The translations under genes and the position numbers were made by a program. The notes beneath the pieces were generated by a model. The model ran no database searches, was not told where the DNA came from, and saw only the letters and a list, made by a program, of their open reading frames with translations. Below, one piece after another: positions 27,086-35,945 of a stretch of DNA of 64,000 bases (position 1 is its first letter; every line of letters starts with the position of its first letter). Source of the DNA: PALSA-911 sp963743035 (GTDB lineage: Bacteria > Pseudomonadota > Alphaproteobacteria > Acetobacterales > Acetobacteraceae); contig CAVUOB010000006.1 of the NCBI GenBank assembly GCA_963743035.1, forward strand, positions 1-64,000, written 5' to 3'.

Positions 27086-28306
27086 TCAGGCCAGCGGGAT
27101 GCGGGCCGCCAGCGCGGGATCGGCGGCCTCCTCCGGGTCCAGCAATCCGAGCAGGAGCTGCTTTCGCCGGAAGCCGCGCAGGTCGAAATGGCCGATCTCG
27201 AAGGTCGGCTCCTCGAGCAGCGAGGCGAAGGCTGCGGACATGATCAGGTCGCGGCCGATCTCGCGGCAGATCCGCTCGATGCGGCTGGTCAGGTTGACGT
27301 CGGGGCCGATTACCGTGAAGTCCAGCCGGTCCTCCGCGCCGATATTGCCGTAGGAGGCCTGGCCGTGGTGCAGCGCGATGCCGGCCCGCAGCTGGATGGC
27401 GTCGGCGCCGTCCAGGGCTGTCTGGTGCCGGTTGGACCGCTCCAGCGCCCGGAGGCCTTCCTTCGCCGCCTCGAACGCCAGGCGGCAGGCCTGGCGGGAG
27501 TTCCGGTGCGAATTCTCGGTGAAGATCACCAGCATGGCGTCGCCCATGATCTCCATGACCTCGCCGCCGCGCCGGCGTACCGGCGGAATGATGCAATCGA
27601 AATAGCGGTTCAACGTGTCGATCACCAGGTCCGGAGAGTGGGTGTCGGAGAGTTCCGTGAAATCCCGGAGATCCGTCAGCATCAGGGCTGCGGTTGCGGT
27701 GTGCACATCGCCGCGACGGACCTGACCGTTGAGGATGAGCTTGCCGGGCTCGGCCCCCACATAGGTCGTCAACAGGTTGGTGGCGAAGCGTCGCAGGCTG
27801 TTGATCTCGACGATCGCGGCCAGCGCCGGGACCAATCCTTCCAGCACAAGCAGGTCGTCGGGGCTGAAGCCGCCGGCCTCCCGGGTTGCCCAGGAAATCG
27901 TGTTGACCGCCCCGTCGGAGAAGATCAGCGGCGAGATGGCGTAGCTGGCATGCCCGTCTTCGCGCAAATCCTCGAGTATCGGGAACGGCGGCTTGTCTGC
28001 CGTGTCGATCCGCCAGTGGTGGAATCTCTGTTGTTCGACGACAAATCGAACCGAGCTGTCCAGATAGGCAGCGGTGCTTTCATAGCCATATGGGAGCAGC
28101 GTGCTACGGACCTCTTGGCGCGGCCGCCACACGCGCGATATTCCGGCGAAATTCGGACGCAGCACACGGATATGCAGCCAGCACCTCGCTACTTTTACGT
28201 CCAGGCGCTCCAGTTGCTCGCAGAAAAGCCGCAGCAGGACGGCGTTGTCGCGGGTGAGCCGGCCCTCCCGCAGGAGCCATTGGTTTATCAGCGTCAATCG
28301 ATCCAT
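27086..28306 (-). CDS. class III adenylate/guanylate cyclase
   Basis: 406 residues from ATG 28306. The first ~180 residues form a sensor-like region (FHHWRIDTADKPPFPILEDL..., GAF-like by position). The C-terminal cyclase domain shows ALMLTDLRDFTELSD (first metal Asp), GGEVMEIMGDAMLVIF (second metal Asp) and IGAEDRLDFTVIGPDVNLTS (substrate/transition-state region with Asn and Arg nearby). The product should be cAMP or cGMP made in the cytoplasm; the purine-specifying residues do not let me decide. It lies downstream of the sugar-isomerase/HPPD-like gene on the same strand, but with an 88-bp gap. Confidence 0.85.
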   Translation of the reverse strand: MDRLTLINQWLLREGRLTRDNAVLLRLFCEQLERLDVKVARCWLHIRVLRPNFAGISRVWRPRQEVRSTLLPYGYESTAAYLDSSVRFVVEQQRFHHWRIDTADKPPFPILEDLREDGHASYAISPLIFSDGAVNTISWATREAGGFSPDDLLVLEGLVPALAAIVEINSLRRFATNLLTTYVGAEPGKLILNGQVRRGDVHTATAALMLTDLRDFTELSDTHSPDLVIDTLNRYFDCIIPPVRRRGGEVMEIMGDAMLVIFTENSHRNSRQACRLAFEAAKEGLRALERSNRHQTALDGADAIQLRAGIALHHGQASYGNIGAEDRLDFTVIGPDVNLTSRIERICREIGRDLIMSAAFASLLEEPTFEIGHFDLRGFRRKQLLLGLLDPEEAADPALAARIPLA

Positions 28307-28394
28307 GCGACGGACCCCGTGCTGCCGGTCCCGGGACCACGACCATCGAACCACATGCCTGTCAATACGGCACCGGCAGGGTCACAGCCCAGAG

Positions 28395-30260
28395 TCACAG
28401 CATCAGCGTGGAGATGCCGCGCCGGCTGGCCTGGGCGGCCATGCGGACGCCGGCATTGACCGCGCCGAAGCCCTTGTAGCCGTGCCGCTGCACGATCTCG
28501 AAGAAGAACCGGTCCTCGAACGTGCCGGTATAGGCGTGCAGGAAGTCGCCGTTGTCGTCGCGGTCGTACAGCAGGTTCAGCTGCCGCAGGCCGTTGAGCA
28601 TGGCGTCGTCGATGTCCCATTTGGCCTGCAGGTCGTCGTAGTAGTTGGCGGGGATTGGCAGCATCTGCGCCCCCGCCTGCCGCAGCCGGCCCAGCGTGCG
28701 CACGATGTCGTCGGTGGCGAAGGCGGCGTGGTGCACCCCGGCGCCGGAGAAGGCGGAGACGAAGCGCCCGGTGGCGGTTTCCCGGCTTTCGGAAATGTTC
28801 AGCGGCAGCCGCAGCGTGCCGTCGGCGCTGGACATCGCCCGGCTGCGGATCAGGCCGTAGGGATCCGGCAATTCCCAGAGCTGCTCCGGCTCCAGCCCGA
28901 ACACGGCGCGGTAGAACAGCACGAAGCTGTCCATCCGCCCGGGCGGCAGCGCCTGCGCGACATGGTCGATGACGGTCAGCCCGCTGTCGTCGTCCGGTGC
29001 GGCGACCAGGTCGAAATCGTCTTCCCAGATGCTGCGGCTGCCCGGTTCCACCAGATAGACCAGCGTGCCGTCCGGGGCGCGGACCGCGGGGATGCGGCGT
29101 TCGCCGGCGCCGATGGTCTCCTGCCAGATCGGGCAGAGCAGCGCCCGCGCCCGCTCCACCGCCCGCTCCGCCGCGTCCACCCGCACCGCCATGGCGCAGA
29201 CCGACGGGCCATGCGTGTGGAAATGCTCGGCCGCGGCGCTGTCATGCTCGGCGTTCAGCACCAGGTTGACCTGGCCCTGGCGGTAGAGCCGAACCGCCTT
29301 GGAGCGATGCTGGCCGGCGAGGTGAAAGCCCATTCCCACCAGGAACTCCGCCAGGTCGCGCCCGCTCTCCTCGTCCACGGCGAATTCCAGGAACTCGAAA
29401 CCGTCATAGGCGGGCGGTGCCGGCAGCGCCGGGCCGCCAGCGGCGGATTCCACCAGGATCAGCGAACGCAGCCCGTCGCGCGCCGTCAGCCGTGCCGGTG
29501 CGGAGCGGAATTCGTCGTTGAAGATTTCCAGGCTGAGCGGGCCGCGATAGCCCGACGCCAGCGCGGCGCGCAGGAAGCCTGCCACATCCAGGCCGCCCTG
29601 GCCGGGGAAATTGCGGAAATGCCGGCTCCAGGACAGCACGTCCATCGCCAGTTTCGGCGCGTCGGCCAGTTGCACGAAGAACAGCTTCTCCGCCGGCACC
29701 CCGGCGATCCCGTCGAAGGCGTCGTCCAGCGCCAGGGTGTGGAAGCTGTCGACGATCAGGCCGAGGGCGGAATGCCCGGCGAGCTGCACGATGCGCCAGG
29801 CATGCGACCATCGGTTGACGTTGCGGCCCCAGGCCAGCGCCTCGTAGCCGACGCGCAGGCCGCGGCGGGCGGCACGCTCGGCCATCGCCGCCAGGTCGGC
29901 GGCGGCGCGGCTGTCGTCGTCGATCGCGGCCGACTGCACGTTGCTGCACACCAGCAGCAGGTCGGTGCCCAGCGCCTGCATGACGTCGAACTTGCGCTCG
30001 GCGCGATCGAGGTTGCGGCTGCGCTGCGGCTCCGGCATCGCCTCGAAATCGCGGAAGGGCTGGAACACCGTGATCGCCAGGCCCAGGCCCTCGGCGATCC
30101 GGCGCACCTCCTCCGGCGAGCCGTCGAAGGTGAGCAGGTCGTTCTCGAACATCTCCACGCCGTCGAACCCGACCGCGGCGGCCGCTTCCAGCTTCTCGGG
30201 CAGGGTGCCGCTCAGGGAGACGGTGGCGATCGACTTGGCGAGACGCGGGGAGTTCATCAT
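28395..30260 (-). CDS. bifunctional sugar phosphate isomerase/epimerase - HPPD-like protein (dehydroshikimate dehydratase type)
   Basis: 621 residues from ATG 30260 with a CAGGAG site. Residues 1 to about 280 form an AP-endonuclease-2/xylose-isomerase-like TIM barrel (FDGVEMFENDLLTFDGSPEE, VDSFHTLALDD, LFFVQLADAPKLAM, LSLEIFNDEF). Residues about 290-621 are two vicinal-oxygen-chelate modules like 4-hydroxyphenylpyruvate dioxygenase (GVHHAAFATDDIVRTL, FFEIVQRHGYKGFGAVN). This fusion is characteristic of bacterial 3-dehydroshikimate dehydratases (QuiC-type) that make protocatechuate from quinate/shikimate. The barrel carries the activity; the HPPD half's role is unclear. It may be co-transcribed with the PPOX gene upstream (60-bp gap). 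Confidence 0.8.
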   Translation of the reverse strand: MMNSPRLAKSIATVSLSGTLPEKLEAAAAVGFDGVEMFENDLLTFDGSPEEVRRIAEGLGLAITVFQPFRDFEAMPEPQRSRNLDRAERKFDVMQALGTDLLLVCSNVQSAAIDDDSRAAADLAAMAERAARRGLRVGYEALAWGRNVNRWSHAWRIVQLAGHSALGLIVDSFHTLALDDAFDGIAGVPAEKLFFVQLADAPKLAMDVLSWSRHFRNFPGQGGLDVAGFLRAALASGYRGPLSLEIFNDEFRSAPARLTARDGLRSLILVESAAGGPALPAPPAYDGFEFLEFAVDEESGRDLAEFLVGMGFHLAGQHRSKAVRLYRQGQVNLVLNAEHDSAAAEHFHTHGPSVCAMAVRVDAAERAVERARALLCPIWQETIGAGERRIPAVRAPDGTLVYLVEPGSRSIWEDDFDLVAAPDDDSGLTVIDHVAQALPPGRMDSFVLFYRAVFGLEPEQLWELPDPYGLIRSRAMSSADGTLRLPLNISESRETATGRFVSAFSGAGVHHAAFATDDIVRTLGRLRQAGAQMLPIPANYYDDLQAKWDIDDAMLNGLRQLNLLYDRDDNGDFLHAYTGTFEDRFFFEIVQRHGYKGFGAVNAGVRMAAQASRRGISTLML

Positions 30261-30320
30261 CGTCCGGCTCCTGGGTCGGGAACTGTCTGGCACCGTCGCC
30301 GCCGGGCGCGGCGGCCGCAG

Positions 30321-30932
30321 CTAGTAGATCGTCTCCTTCAGCCGCCGCGGATAATCCCGGTCATAGGTCTCGGCATCGAAGCTCTCCTGCAGCGCCTTCA
30401 TCATGACGCCGGTGCTGGGCAGGGCGGTCTCGGCGATATGCCGGCTCGGGTCCCACAGGCGGGAACGGACCAGCGCCTTCGGGCACTGGGTGTAGACGCG
30501 CTCGGCGGTGACCACGATGACGCTGCGCGGCACCTTGCCCTCCATCGTGAACGAGGCGCAGAGCTCGGGATCGACATTGATCTGGGCGCGGCCGTTGATG
30601 CGCAGCGTGCGGCCGATGCCGGGGACCAGGAACAGCAGGGCGATGCGCGGGTCGCGGACGATGTTGCGCAGCGTGTCGAGGCGGTTGTTGCCGCGCCGGT
30701 CCGGCAGCATCACGGTACGCCGGTCCACCACGCGCACGAAGCCGGCAGGATCGCCGCGCGGCGTGCAGTCCAGCCCCTCGGGCCCGGAGGTGGCGAGAAT
30801 GACGAACGGCGAGGCATCGATGAAGGTCCGATAGTGGTCGGAGATGTGGTCGATCTCCTTGATCACGGCGGCGCCGGCGGGCTGGCCGTACAGCGCTTCG
30901 AGCTCGGCTTCGGACGTGACGATGTGCGGCAT
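30321..30932 (-). CDS. pyridoxamine 5'-phosphate oxidase family flavoprotein (MSMEG_1061-like)
   Basis: 203 residues from ATG 30932 with a GAAGGAGGA site. The split-barrel flavin-binding fold is indicated by SPFVILATSGPEGLDCTPRG, MLPDRRGNNRLDTLRNIVRD (the NRLDTL block is typical of this subgroup) and GRAQINVDPEL. The C-terminus has CPKALVRSRLWDPS. It probably binds FMN or F420 and reduces a small molecule; the substrate is unknown. It is the first gene of the run that continues into the isomerase/HPPD-like gene. Confidence 0.82.
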   Translation of the reverse strand: MPHIVTSEAELEALYGQPAGAAVIKEIDHISDHYRTFIDASPFVILATSGPEGLDCTPRGDPAGFVRVVDRRTVMLPDRRGNNRLDTLRNIVRDPRIALLFLVPGIGRTLRINGRAQINVDPELCASFTMEGKVPRSVIVVTAERVYTQCPKALVRSRLWDPSRHIAETALPSTGVMMKALQESFDAETYDRDYPRRLKETIY

Positions 30933-31076
30933 GGCTCCTCCTTCGCGGGACCGATGCCGTCCCGCACGAACTGGCCGTTGGAGCCTGCCAATGAATGGCC
31001 GGCGCGCGCAAGCGCCGCGGCGTGATGGCGGGGGATATTGGACAGCGCCCCGCGCCATGCTAACAGCACGCGCAGT

Positions 31077-31383
31077 GGCCCTCTGTCGGAATTGGTAGAC
31101 GAACGCGAACTCAGGGAAATTGGGTGCCCCGGTGGAAATGCCGGGAGTAGAACTGCTCAAAGTCGGGGAAGGCTTGACTGCTAATCCCGAGCCAAGCCCG
31201 GTGCCGGACCCTCCGGCGGCGGGAAGGTGTAGAGACTGGACGGGCAGCGCCTAAACCGCGTGAGCGGCATGGCGAAGGGACAGTCCAGACCACGAACCCG
31301 CTAACGGGGCGGCGAAAGCCGAAGTGGGATGAAAATCGCGCGCTCTAACGGGCGTCCCGGTTCGAGTCCGGGGAGGGCCACCA
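31077..31383 (+). tRNA. tRNA-Leu(UAA) interrupted by a group I intron
   Basis: The 5' exon (31077-31111) gives acceptor GGCCCTC, TG, D-arm TCG-GAATTGGTAGA-CGA, then A and anticodon 5' strand CGCGA plus ACT. The 3' exon (31332-31383) gives AAAA and TCGCG, a class II variable arm (CGCTC TAAC GGGCG), T-arm CCCGGTTCGAGTCCGGG, acceptor GAGGGCC, discriminator A and an encoded CCA. Joined, it is an 87-nt class II tRNA with anticodon TAA. The interruption follows U34, the position used by the cyanobacterial tRNA-Leu intron. One oddity is that position 33 reads C instead of the near-universal U. Standard bacterial tRNA scans would probably miss this gene. Confidence 0.82.
31112..31331 (+). ncRNA. group I self-splicing intron (220 nt)
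   Basis: P1 forms between ACT|CAG across the 5' splice site and TTGGGT (31121-31126 region), with the exon's last U opposite G, the required U-G wobble. P2 is CCCGG-TGGAAATG-CCGGG. The conserved Q segment is TAATCCCGAGCCAAGCC. P7 is GACTG (in GTGTAGAGACTGGACGGGC) with CAGTC (in GGGACAGTCCAGACC). The end GGCGGCGAAAGCCGAAG matches the P9 hairpin, and the intron ends in G31331. Order and wording of these blocks closely follow the Anabaena tRNA-Leu intron as I remember it. There is no ORF inside. Confidence 0.85.
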
Positions 31384-31464
31384 ACCGAAATCTTGCAGCA
31401 CCTCGCGGCGCCGGTCCCCCTCTCCGGCGAGCGGGAAGGGGGACGGCACCGCCGGAGCCTGCGG

Positions 31465-32097
31465 CTAGGACCGCCGGTTCCAGCCGTCCAGCTCGATGCG
31501 CGGCATCTCGAACCGGTCCGTCGTGCGGGTGTACCAGCCCCGGCCGTGCATGCGCCCGATCAGGTCCAGCTTCGGCGTGTCGACATAGCATTTCACCGGA
31601 TCGAGCACGCAGTCATCGGCGATGTGGATCGCCACCACCTTGCCCAGCACGATGGTGCGGTCATCGGCGACGTCGATGGTCACCAGCCGCTCGCATTCGA
31701 ACGCCACCGGGCTTTCCACGATGCGCGGCGGCTTGATCTTGCTGGAGGGGGCCAGCGTGAGGCCAGATTCCTTCAGCTCGTCCACGGTGTGGGGGAAGTC
31801 GATGGCGGTGATGTTCATCGCCTCGGCCGTGGCGTTGTTCACGAGGTTGACGACGAACTGCCCGGTGCGGCGGATGTTGTTGCCGGTGTCCTTGGCATCG
31901 CCGGCGCCGCGCCCGCCGATGCCGAAGGTGACGATCGGCGGGTTGCCGGACACGGCATTGAAGAAGGAGAACGGCGCGGCGTTGATCGCCCCCTCCGGAT
32001 CCTGCGTGACCACCCAGGCGATCGGGCGGGGCACGACCGTGGAGACCAGCAGCTTGTAGGTATCCTGCTCGCTCAGTTTGTCCATTTCGAACAGCAT
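31465..32097 (-). CDS. flavin reductase-like (FMN-binding split barrel) protein
   Basis: 210 residues from ATG 32097; the longer upstream frame crosses a 13-nt tandem repeat and is not protein-like. Family features are YKLLVSTVVPRPIAWVVTQD (family start), APFSFFNAVSGNPPIVTFGI, DTGNNIRRTGQFVVNLVN and the late segment MHGRGWYTRTTDRFEMPRIE. These enzymes bind FMN and either supply reduced flavin to a monooxygenase or act as flavoprotein oxygenases. No partner monooxygenase is adjacent. It is divergent from the membrane protein gene. Confidence 0.82.
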   Translation of the reverse strand: MLFEMDKLSEQDTYKLLVSTVVPRPIAWVVTQDPEGAINAAPFSFFNAVSGNPPIVTFGIGGRGAGDAKDTGNNIRRTGQFVVNLVNNATAEAMNITAIDFPHTVDELKESGLTLAPSSKIKPPRIVESPVAFECERLVTIDVADDRTIVLGKVVAIHIADDCVLDPVKCYVDTPKLDLIGRMHGRGWYTRTTDRFEMPRIELDGWNRRS

Positions 32098-32181
32098 GTA
32101 CGACCCCGTTGATTGCGTGACGCGTGTGAAGCGGAAGGCGCGGAGCGTTACGCTGCGCGGGTATGCCTGTCCAGACGGGCG

Positions 32182-32219
32182 CACCAAAGGGGCGGACCAA
32201 AGGGGCGGACCAAAGGGCG
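32182..32219 (+). repeat. three copies of a 13-bp tandem repeat
   Basis: Units of the form GACCAAAGGGGCG occur at 32182-32194, 32195-32207 and 32208-32219 (the last is one G short). The unit length is not a multiple of three and the tract lies between divergent genes, so it is most likely non-coding spacer, and it argues against starting the downstream gene at 32163. Confidence 0.75.
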
Positions 32220-32267
32220 GATCTGTCCAAACCGGCGCGGCCGGGGCAGGATGCGGCCATTCCACAG

Positions 32268-33686
32268 GTGAACGGTTCGAAGTTGAGCAGCTGGCTCTAT
32301 ATTTTTGTCTGGGCCGCGACCCTGCTCGACCAGCTCGACGGCCTGCCATGGGCGGGCGATGCCGCCGGCCTGGCGCTGGTCGCCTTCCTGCTGCTGCAAT
32401 TCCCCCACCAGCGCCTGTATGCGCGGGTGTTCCTGGTGGCGATGGCGGCGCTGGGGGCGGTGGGCCTGGCGCGGGTGGCCGCACAGGGCGGCGATCCGCT
32501 GGCCCTGTTCCTGAGTGCGTGGCGGCGCGGCGCTGCCTATGCGGCGTTCTTCCTGGCGCTGACCACGCTGCGGGATGCGGCGGAGACCTCGCCGCTGGTG
32601 CGCCGCTGCGGCCAGCATCTGGTCGCCCAGCCGCCGGGACGGCGCTACGCGGCGCTGACCGCCGGCGGGCACGTGTTCGGCATCATCCTGTCCTACGGCG
32701 CGATCGAGTTGCTCGGCGCCATGGTGATGCGCGCCAACACGCTGGCCTCTGCTGCCGGATCCGAGGCGGTGCGCCGGTTGCGGGCGCGGCGGATGCTGAT
32801 GGCGATCTATCGCGGCTTCGCGGTGATGAATTGCTGGAGTCCGCTGAACATCATGACCGCGGTCGTCTCCACAGCCGTGCCGGGCGCGCCGATGGCTCGG
32901 CTGCTGCCGCTGGCCTTCCTGGTGTCGGTGGGCATGTGCGCACTCGGCTGGCTCGACGACCGGCTGGGCGCGCCGCGGAGCGCCACGCCGGCCGGGCGGC
33001 CGGTGAGCACCGAGGCCTGGTCCATCCATCTCGGCATCATTGCGCTGGTGGCGCTGGTGATGGGGCTGGCCGAAGGGATCTCCGCCTGGCTCGGCATCGG
33101 CCTGGTGACCGGCGTGACCCTGGTGGTGCCGCTGGTGGCGCTGGGCTGGCTGGCGGTGCAGGCCTGGCCGCTGGCCCGCGCGCGGGGCGTGGGCTTCGCG
33201 CTGGCGCGGATCGGGCGGCGGCTGGACCGCTTCCGGCTGCGCGTGCCGGGCTTCCGGGGGGAGGCGAATGTGCTGGGCTGGTCCGGTTTCGTCGGCGTGG
33301 CGCTGGGCGGCGCGCTGCCGGCCGGGGGGCTGGCGCCGCTGCTGGCGCATCTGCCGCCGCTGCTGATCCCGCTGGGGGTGCCGGTGCTGCTGATGGCGAC
33401 GGGCCAGATCGGCCTCAATCCCGTGGCGGCGGTGGCGCTGCTGGGCGCGGCGATCCCCGATCCGGCCGCGCTCGGCCTGTCGCCGGCGGTGCTGGCCTTC
33501 GCCTGCATGCTGGGCTGGGGCGTCGGCGTCTCCGTCACCGCCATGTCGGCCAGCGCGATCACCACGGCGCGCTGGCTCGGGGTCAGCCCGTTCACGGTCA
33601 GCGCGATCTGGAACGCCCGGTTCACCTGCGCGGCGCTGGTGCTGGCCTGGGCCGCCATCCTGGCATTGGCCGCATATCTGTCCTGA
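32268..33686 (+). CDS. polytopic membrane protein, transporter-like
   Basis: About 472 residues if the GTG at 32268 is the start. An ATG at 32163 would add a low-complexity stretch encoded by the tandem repeat, so I reject it. The sequence has about 11-12 hydrophobic helices, two of them starting with polar or charged residues (ILSYGAIELLGAMVMRAN; FAVMNCWSPLNIMTAVVSTA), and a central basic loop (LARIGRRLDRFRLRVPGFRG). The symmetrical halves and the SPLN/GLNP motifs suggest an ion-coupled permease, but I cannot name the family. It stands alone. Confidence 0.65.
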   Translation: MNGSKLSSWLYIFVWAATLLDQLDGLPWAGDAAGLALVAFLLLQFPHQRLYARVFLVAMAALGAVGLARVAAQGGDPLALFLSAWRRGAAYAAFFLALTTLRDAAETSPLVRRCGQHLVAQPPGRRYAALTAGGHVFGIILSYGAIELLGAMVMRANTLASAAGSEAVRRLRARRMLMAIYRGFAVMNCWSPLNIMTAVVSTAVPGAPMARLLPLAFLVSVGMCALGWLDDRLGAPRSATPAGRPVSTEAWSIHLGIIALVALVMGLAEGISAWLGIGLVTGVTLVVPLVALGWLAVQAWPLARARGVGFALARIGRRLDRFRLRVPGFRGEANVLGWSGFVGVALGGALPAGGLAPLLAHLPPLLIPLGVPVLLMATGQIGLNPVAAVALLGAAIPDPAALGLSPAVLAFACMLGWGVGVSVTAMSASAITTARWLGVSPFTVSAIWNARFTCAALVLAWAAILALAAYLS

Positions 33687-33906
33687 CCGGATATCTGTCC
33701 GGACTGGCGCGCCGCGCGCCCGCATGCGCTTGAGCCGGCCAATTCGAAGGCCCATCTCTCCACAGGCTGTGGAACACGGGGGGGAACTCCGTGAACCGAT
33801 GGATCAGTTCTTGGGACGGGCCGACTCGAAGGTTATGGTTGACGTCCGTTTCCCGGCGATTCGATGTGGCGTCCGATCTGCAACACCGTGGCCGATGTGC
33901 CACATG

Positions 33907-33953
33907 AGCCTATGTAGTGTCGGTCATGCGGGTCGGCGGGCTATATCTTGTGG
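33907..33953 (+). promoter_or_regulatory. pair of NrdR boxes upstream of nrdA
   Basis: Two similar sites, CTATGTAGTGT (from 33910) and CTATATCTTGTG (from 33941), lie 31 bp apart, three helical turns, about 100-140 bp before nrdA. The second is close to the NrdR consensus core (CTATATCTTGTG as in ACACTATATCTTGTGT). Spacing by whole turns is the known NrdR arrangement, so repression of nrdA by NrdR-(d)ATP is expected. Confidence 0.72.
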
Positions 33954-34052
33954 ATTGTGATTTGACCTTGGCTGCGAAGCGGTCAGGATGGGGGCCGACC
34001 AGATACCCAACGACGACATGAAGACAGGTGCCGGATGATGCAAGGGACGCAG

Positions 34053-35945
34053 ATGAACCATTCCCAGACGAGCTATTCCGGGCAATCCGACATGTTGGAT
34101 GCCGTGCAGATGCAGGGGCGGCACCAGGTTCGCGTGGACCGGTCGCGCGACGCGCTGCTGACCGATTTCGGCCGCGCCACGCTGGACGACCGCTATCTGA
34201 TGCCGGGCGAGGGCTACCAGGATCTGTTCGCGCGGGTGGCCAGCTACTACGGCGACGACGCCGGCCACGCCCAGCGCATCTATGACTATATGAGCCGCCT
34301 GTGGTTCATGCCGGCGACGCCGGTGCTGTCCAATGGCGGCACCCAGCGTGGCCTGCCGATCTCCTGCTTCCTGAACGAGGCGTCCGACAGCCTGGACGGC
34401 ATCGTCGGGCTGTGGAACGAGAATGTCTGGCTGGCTTCCAAGGGCGGCGGCATCGGCAGCTACTGGGGCAATCTGCGCTCGATCGGCGAGAAGGTGGGCG
34501 CGGTCGGCAAGACCTCCGGCGTCATTCCGTTCATCCGGGTGATGGACAGCCTGACCCTGGCGATCTCCCAGGGATCGCTGCGGCGCGGCTCGGCGGCGGT
34601 GTATCTGCCGGTCAGCCATCCCGAAATCGAGGAATTCATCGAAATCCGCCGCCCCACCGGCGGCGATCCCAACCGCAAGGCATTGAACCTACACCATGGT
34701 ATCCTGGTGTCGGACGCGTTCATGCGCGCGGTCGAGGCGGACGAGCCCTGGATGCTGACCTCGCCCAAGGACGGCGCGCATGTGCGCTCCATCTCCGCCC
34801 GCAGCCTGTGGATCCGCATCCTGACCGCGCGGATCGAGACCGGCGAGCCGTACCTGATCTTCTCCGACCACGTGAACCGCGCCCGGCCGGAGCATCAGAA
34901 ACTGGCCGGGCTGGAGGTGAAGACCTCCAATCTCTGCTCCGAGATCACGCTGCCGACCGGCATCGACCAGCATGGCCAGCAGCGCACCGCGGTGTGCTGC
35001 CTGTCCAGCCTGAACCTGGAGACCTGGTTCGACTGGAAGGACCACCCGCTGTTCATCGAGGACGTGATGCGCTTCCTCGACAACGTGCTGCAGGATTTCA
35101 TCGACCGCGCGCCGGCGGGCATGGAGCGGGCGAAGTATTCCGCCATGCGCGAGCGGTCGGTCGGGCTCGGCGTGATGGGCTTCCATTCCTTCCTGCAATC
35201 GCAGAACGTGCCCTTCGAGAGCGTCATCGCCAAGGTCTGGAACCTGCGGATGTTCAAGCATATTCGCGGCCAGGCGGACGCCGCCTCGCGGATGCTGGCG
35301 GAGGAACGCGGCCCGTGCCCGGATGCCGCCGATTACGGCATCATGGAGCGGTTCTCCAACAAGATGGCGATCGCGCCGACCGCCTCGATCTCCATCATCG
35401 CCGGCAATTCGAGCCCGGGCATCGAGCCGATTGCCGCCAATGTGTTCCTGCAGAAGACGCTGTCCGGCAGCTTCACCGTGCGCAACCGGCATCTGCAGAA
35501 GCTGCTGGCCGAGCGCGGCCAGGACAATGACGAGGTCTGGTCCTCGATCACGCTGAACAAGGGCAGCGTGCAGCACCTGGATTTCCTGACCGAGCAGGAG
35601 AAGGCGGTCTACAAGACCGCGCTGGAGATGGACCAGCGCTGGATGATCGAGCACGCCGCCGATCGCACGCCCTATATCTGCCAGAGCCAATCGGTGAACC
35701 TGTTCCTGCCGGCCAACGTGCACAAGCGCGACCTGCACCAGATCCACATGCTGGCCTGGAAGCGGGGCATGAAGTCGCTGTACTACTGCCGCAGCCTGTC
35801 GATCGCGCGCGCCGACAATGTCAGCGAGAAGGCCATCCGCCCGGACGAGTTCACGGGCATCCCGGCGAACGATCTGGCACCGGCGCCGCTGGCGGCCGTG
35901 GCCGCGTCGACGACGGACTATGAGGAATGCCTGAGCTGCCAGTAG
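34053..35945 (+). CDS. nrdA: class I ribonucleoside-diphosphate reductase alpha subunit
   Basis: 630 residues from ATG 34053, preferred to 34035 because AAGGGA lies 7 nt upstream. It reduces ribonucleoside diphosphates. Visible elements are the substrate-loop Cys in TSNLCSEITLPTG, the barrel active-site region AVCCLSSLNLETW, the GLGVMGFHSFLQ block, APTASISIIAGNSSPGIEPI (phosphate loop) and the C-terminal redox pair EECLSCQ. It is clearly shorter than E. coli NrdA and lacks an N-terminal ATP-cone, so overall activity control by dATP may be absent here. No nrdB follows; the next gene is galE. The beta subunit must be elsewhere. Two NrdR boxes precede it. Confidence 0.9.
   Translation: MNHSQTSYSGQSDMLDAVQMQGRHQVRVDRSRDALLTDFGRATLDDRYLMPGEGYQDLFARVASYYGDDAGHAQRIYDYMSRLWFMPATPVLSNGGTQRGLPISCFLNEASDSLDGIVGLWNENVWLASKGGGIGSYWGNLRSIGEKVGAVGKTSGVIPFIRVMDSLTLAISQGSLRRGSAAVYLPVSHPEIEEFIEIRRPTGGDPNRKALNLHHGILVSDAFMRAVEADEPWMLTSPKDGAHVRSISARSLWIRILTARIETGEPYLIFSDHVNRARPEHQKLAGLEVKTSNLCSEITLPTGIDQHGQQRTAVCCLSSLNLETWFDWKDHPLFIEDVMRFLDNVLQDFIDRAPAGMERAKYSAMRERSVGLGVMGFHSFLQSQNVPFESVIAKVWNLRMFKHIRGQADAASRMLAEERGPCPDAADYGIMERFSNKMAIAPTASISIIAGNSSPGIEPIAANVFLQKTLSGSFTVRNRHLQKLLAERGQDNDEVWSSITLNKGSVQHLDFLTEQEKAVYKTALEMDQRWMIEHAADRTPYICQSQSVNLFLPANVHKRDLHQIHMLAWKRGMKSLYYCRSLSIARADNVSEKAIRPDEFTGIPANDLAPAPLAAVAASTTDYEECLSCQ

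Noticed and set aside
28101..31025. 974-residue plus-strand ORF
   Set aside because: It is antisense to three well-supported genes, with His/Arg/Gly/Gln-rich composition typical of a GC-rich shadow frame.
32163..32267. ATG 32163 as start of the membrane protein
   Set aside because: The extra N-terminus is encoded by a 13-bp tandem repeat and reads as low-complexity sequence; the hydrophobic protein begins after GTG 32268.
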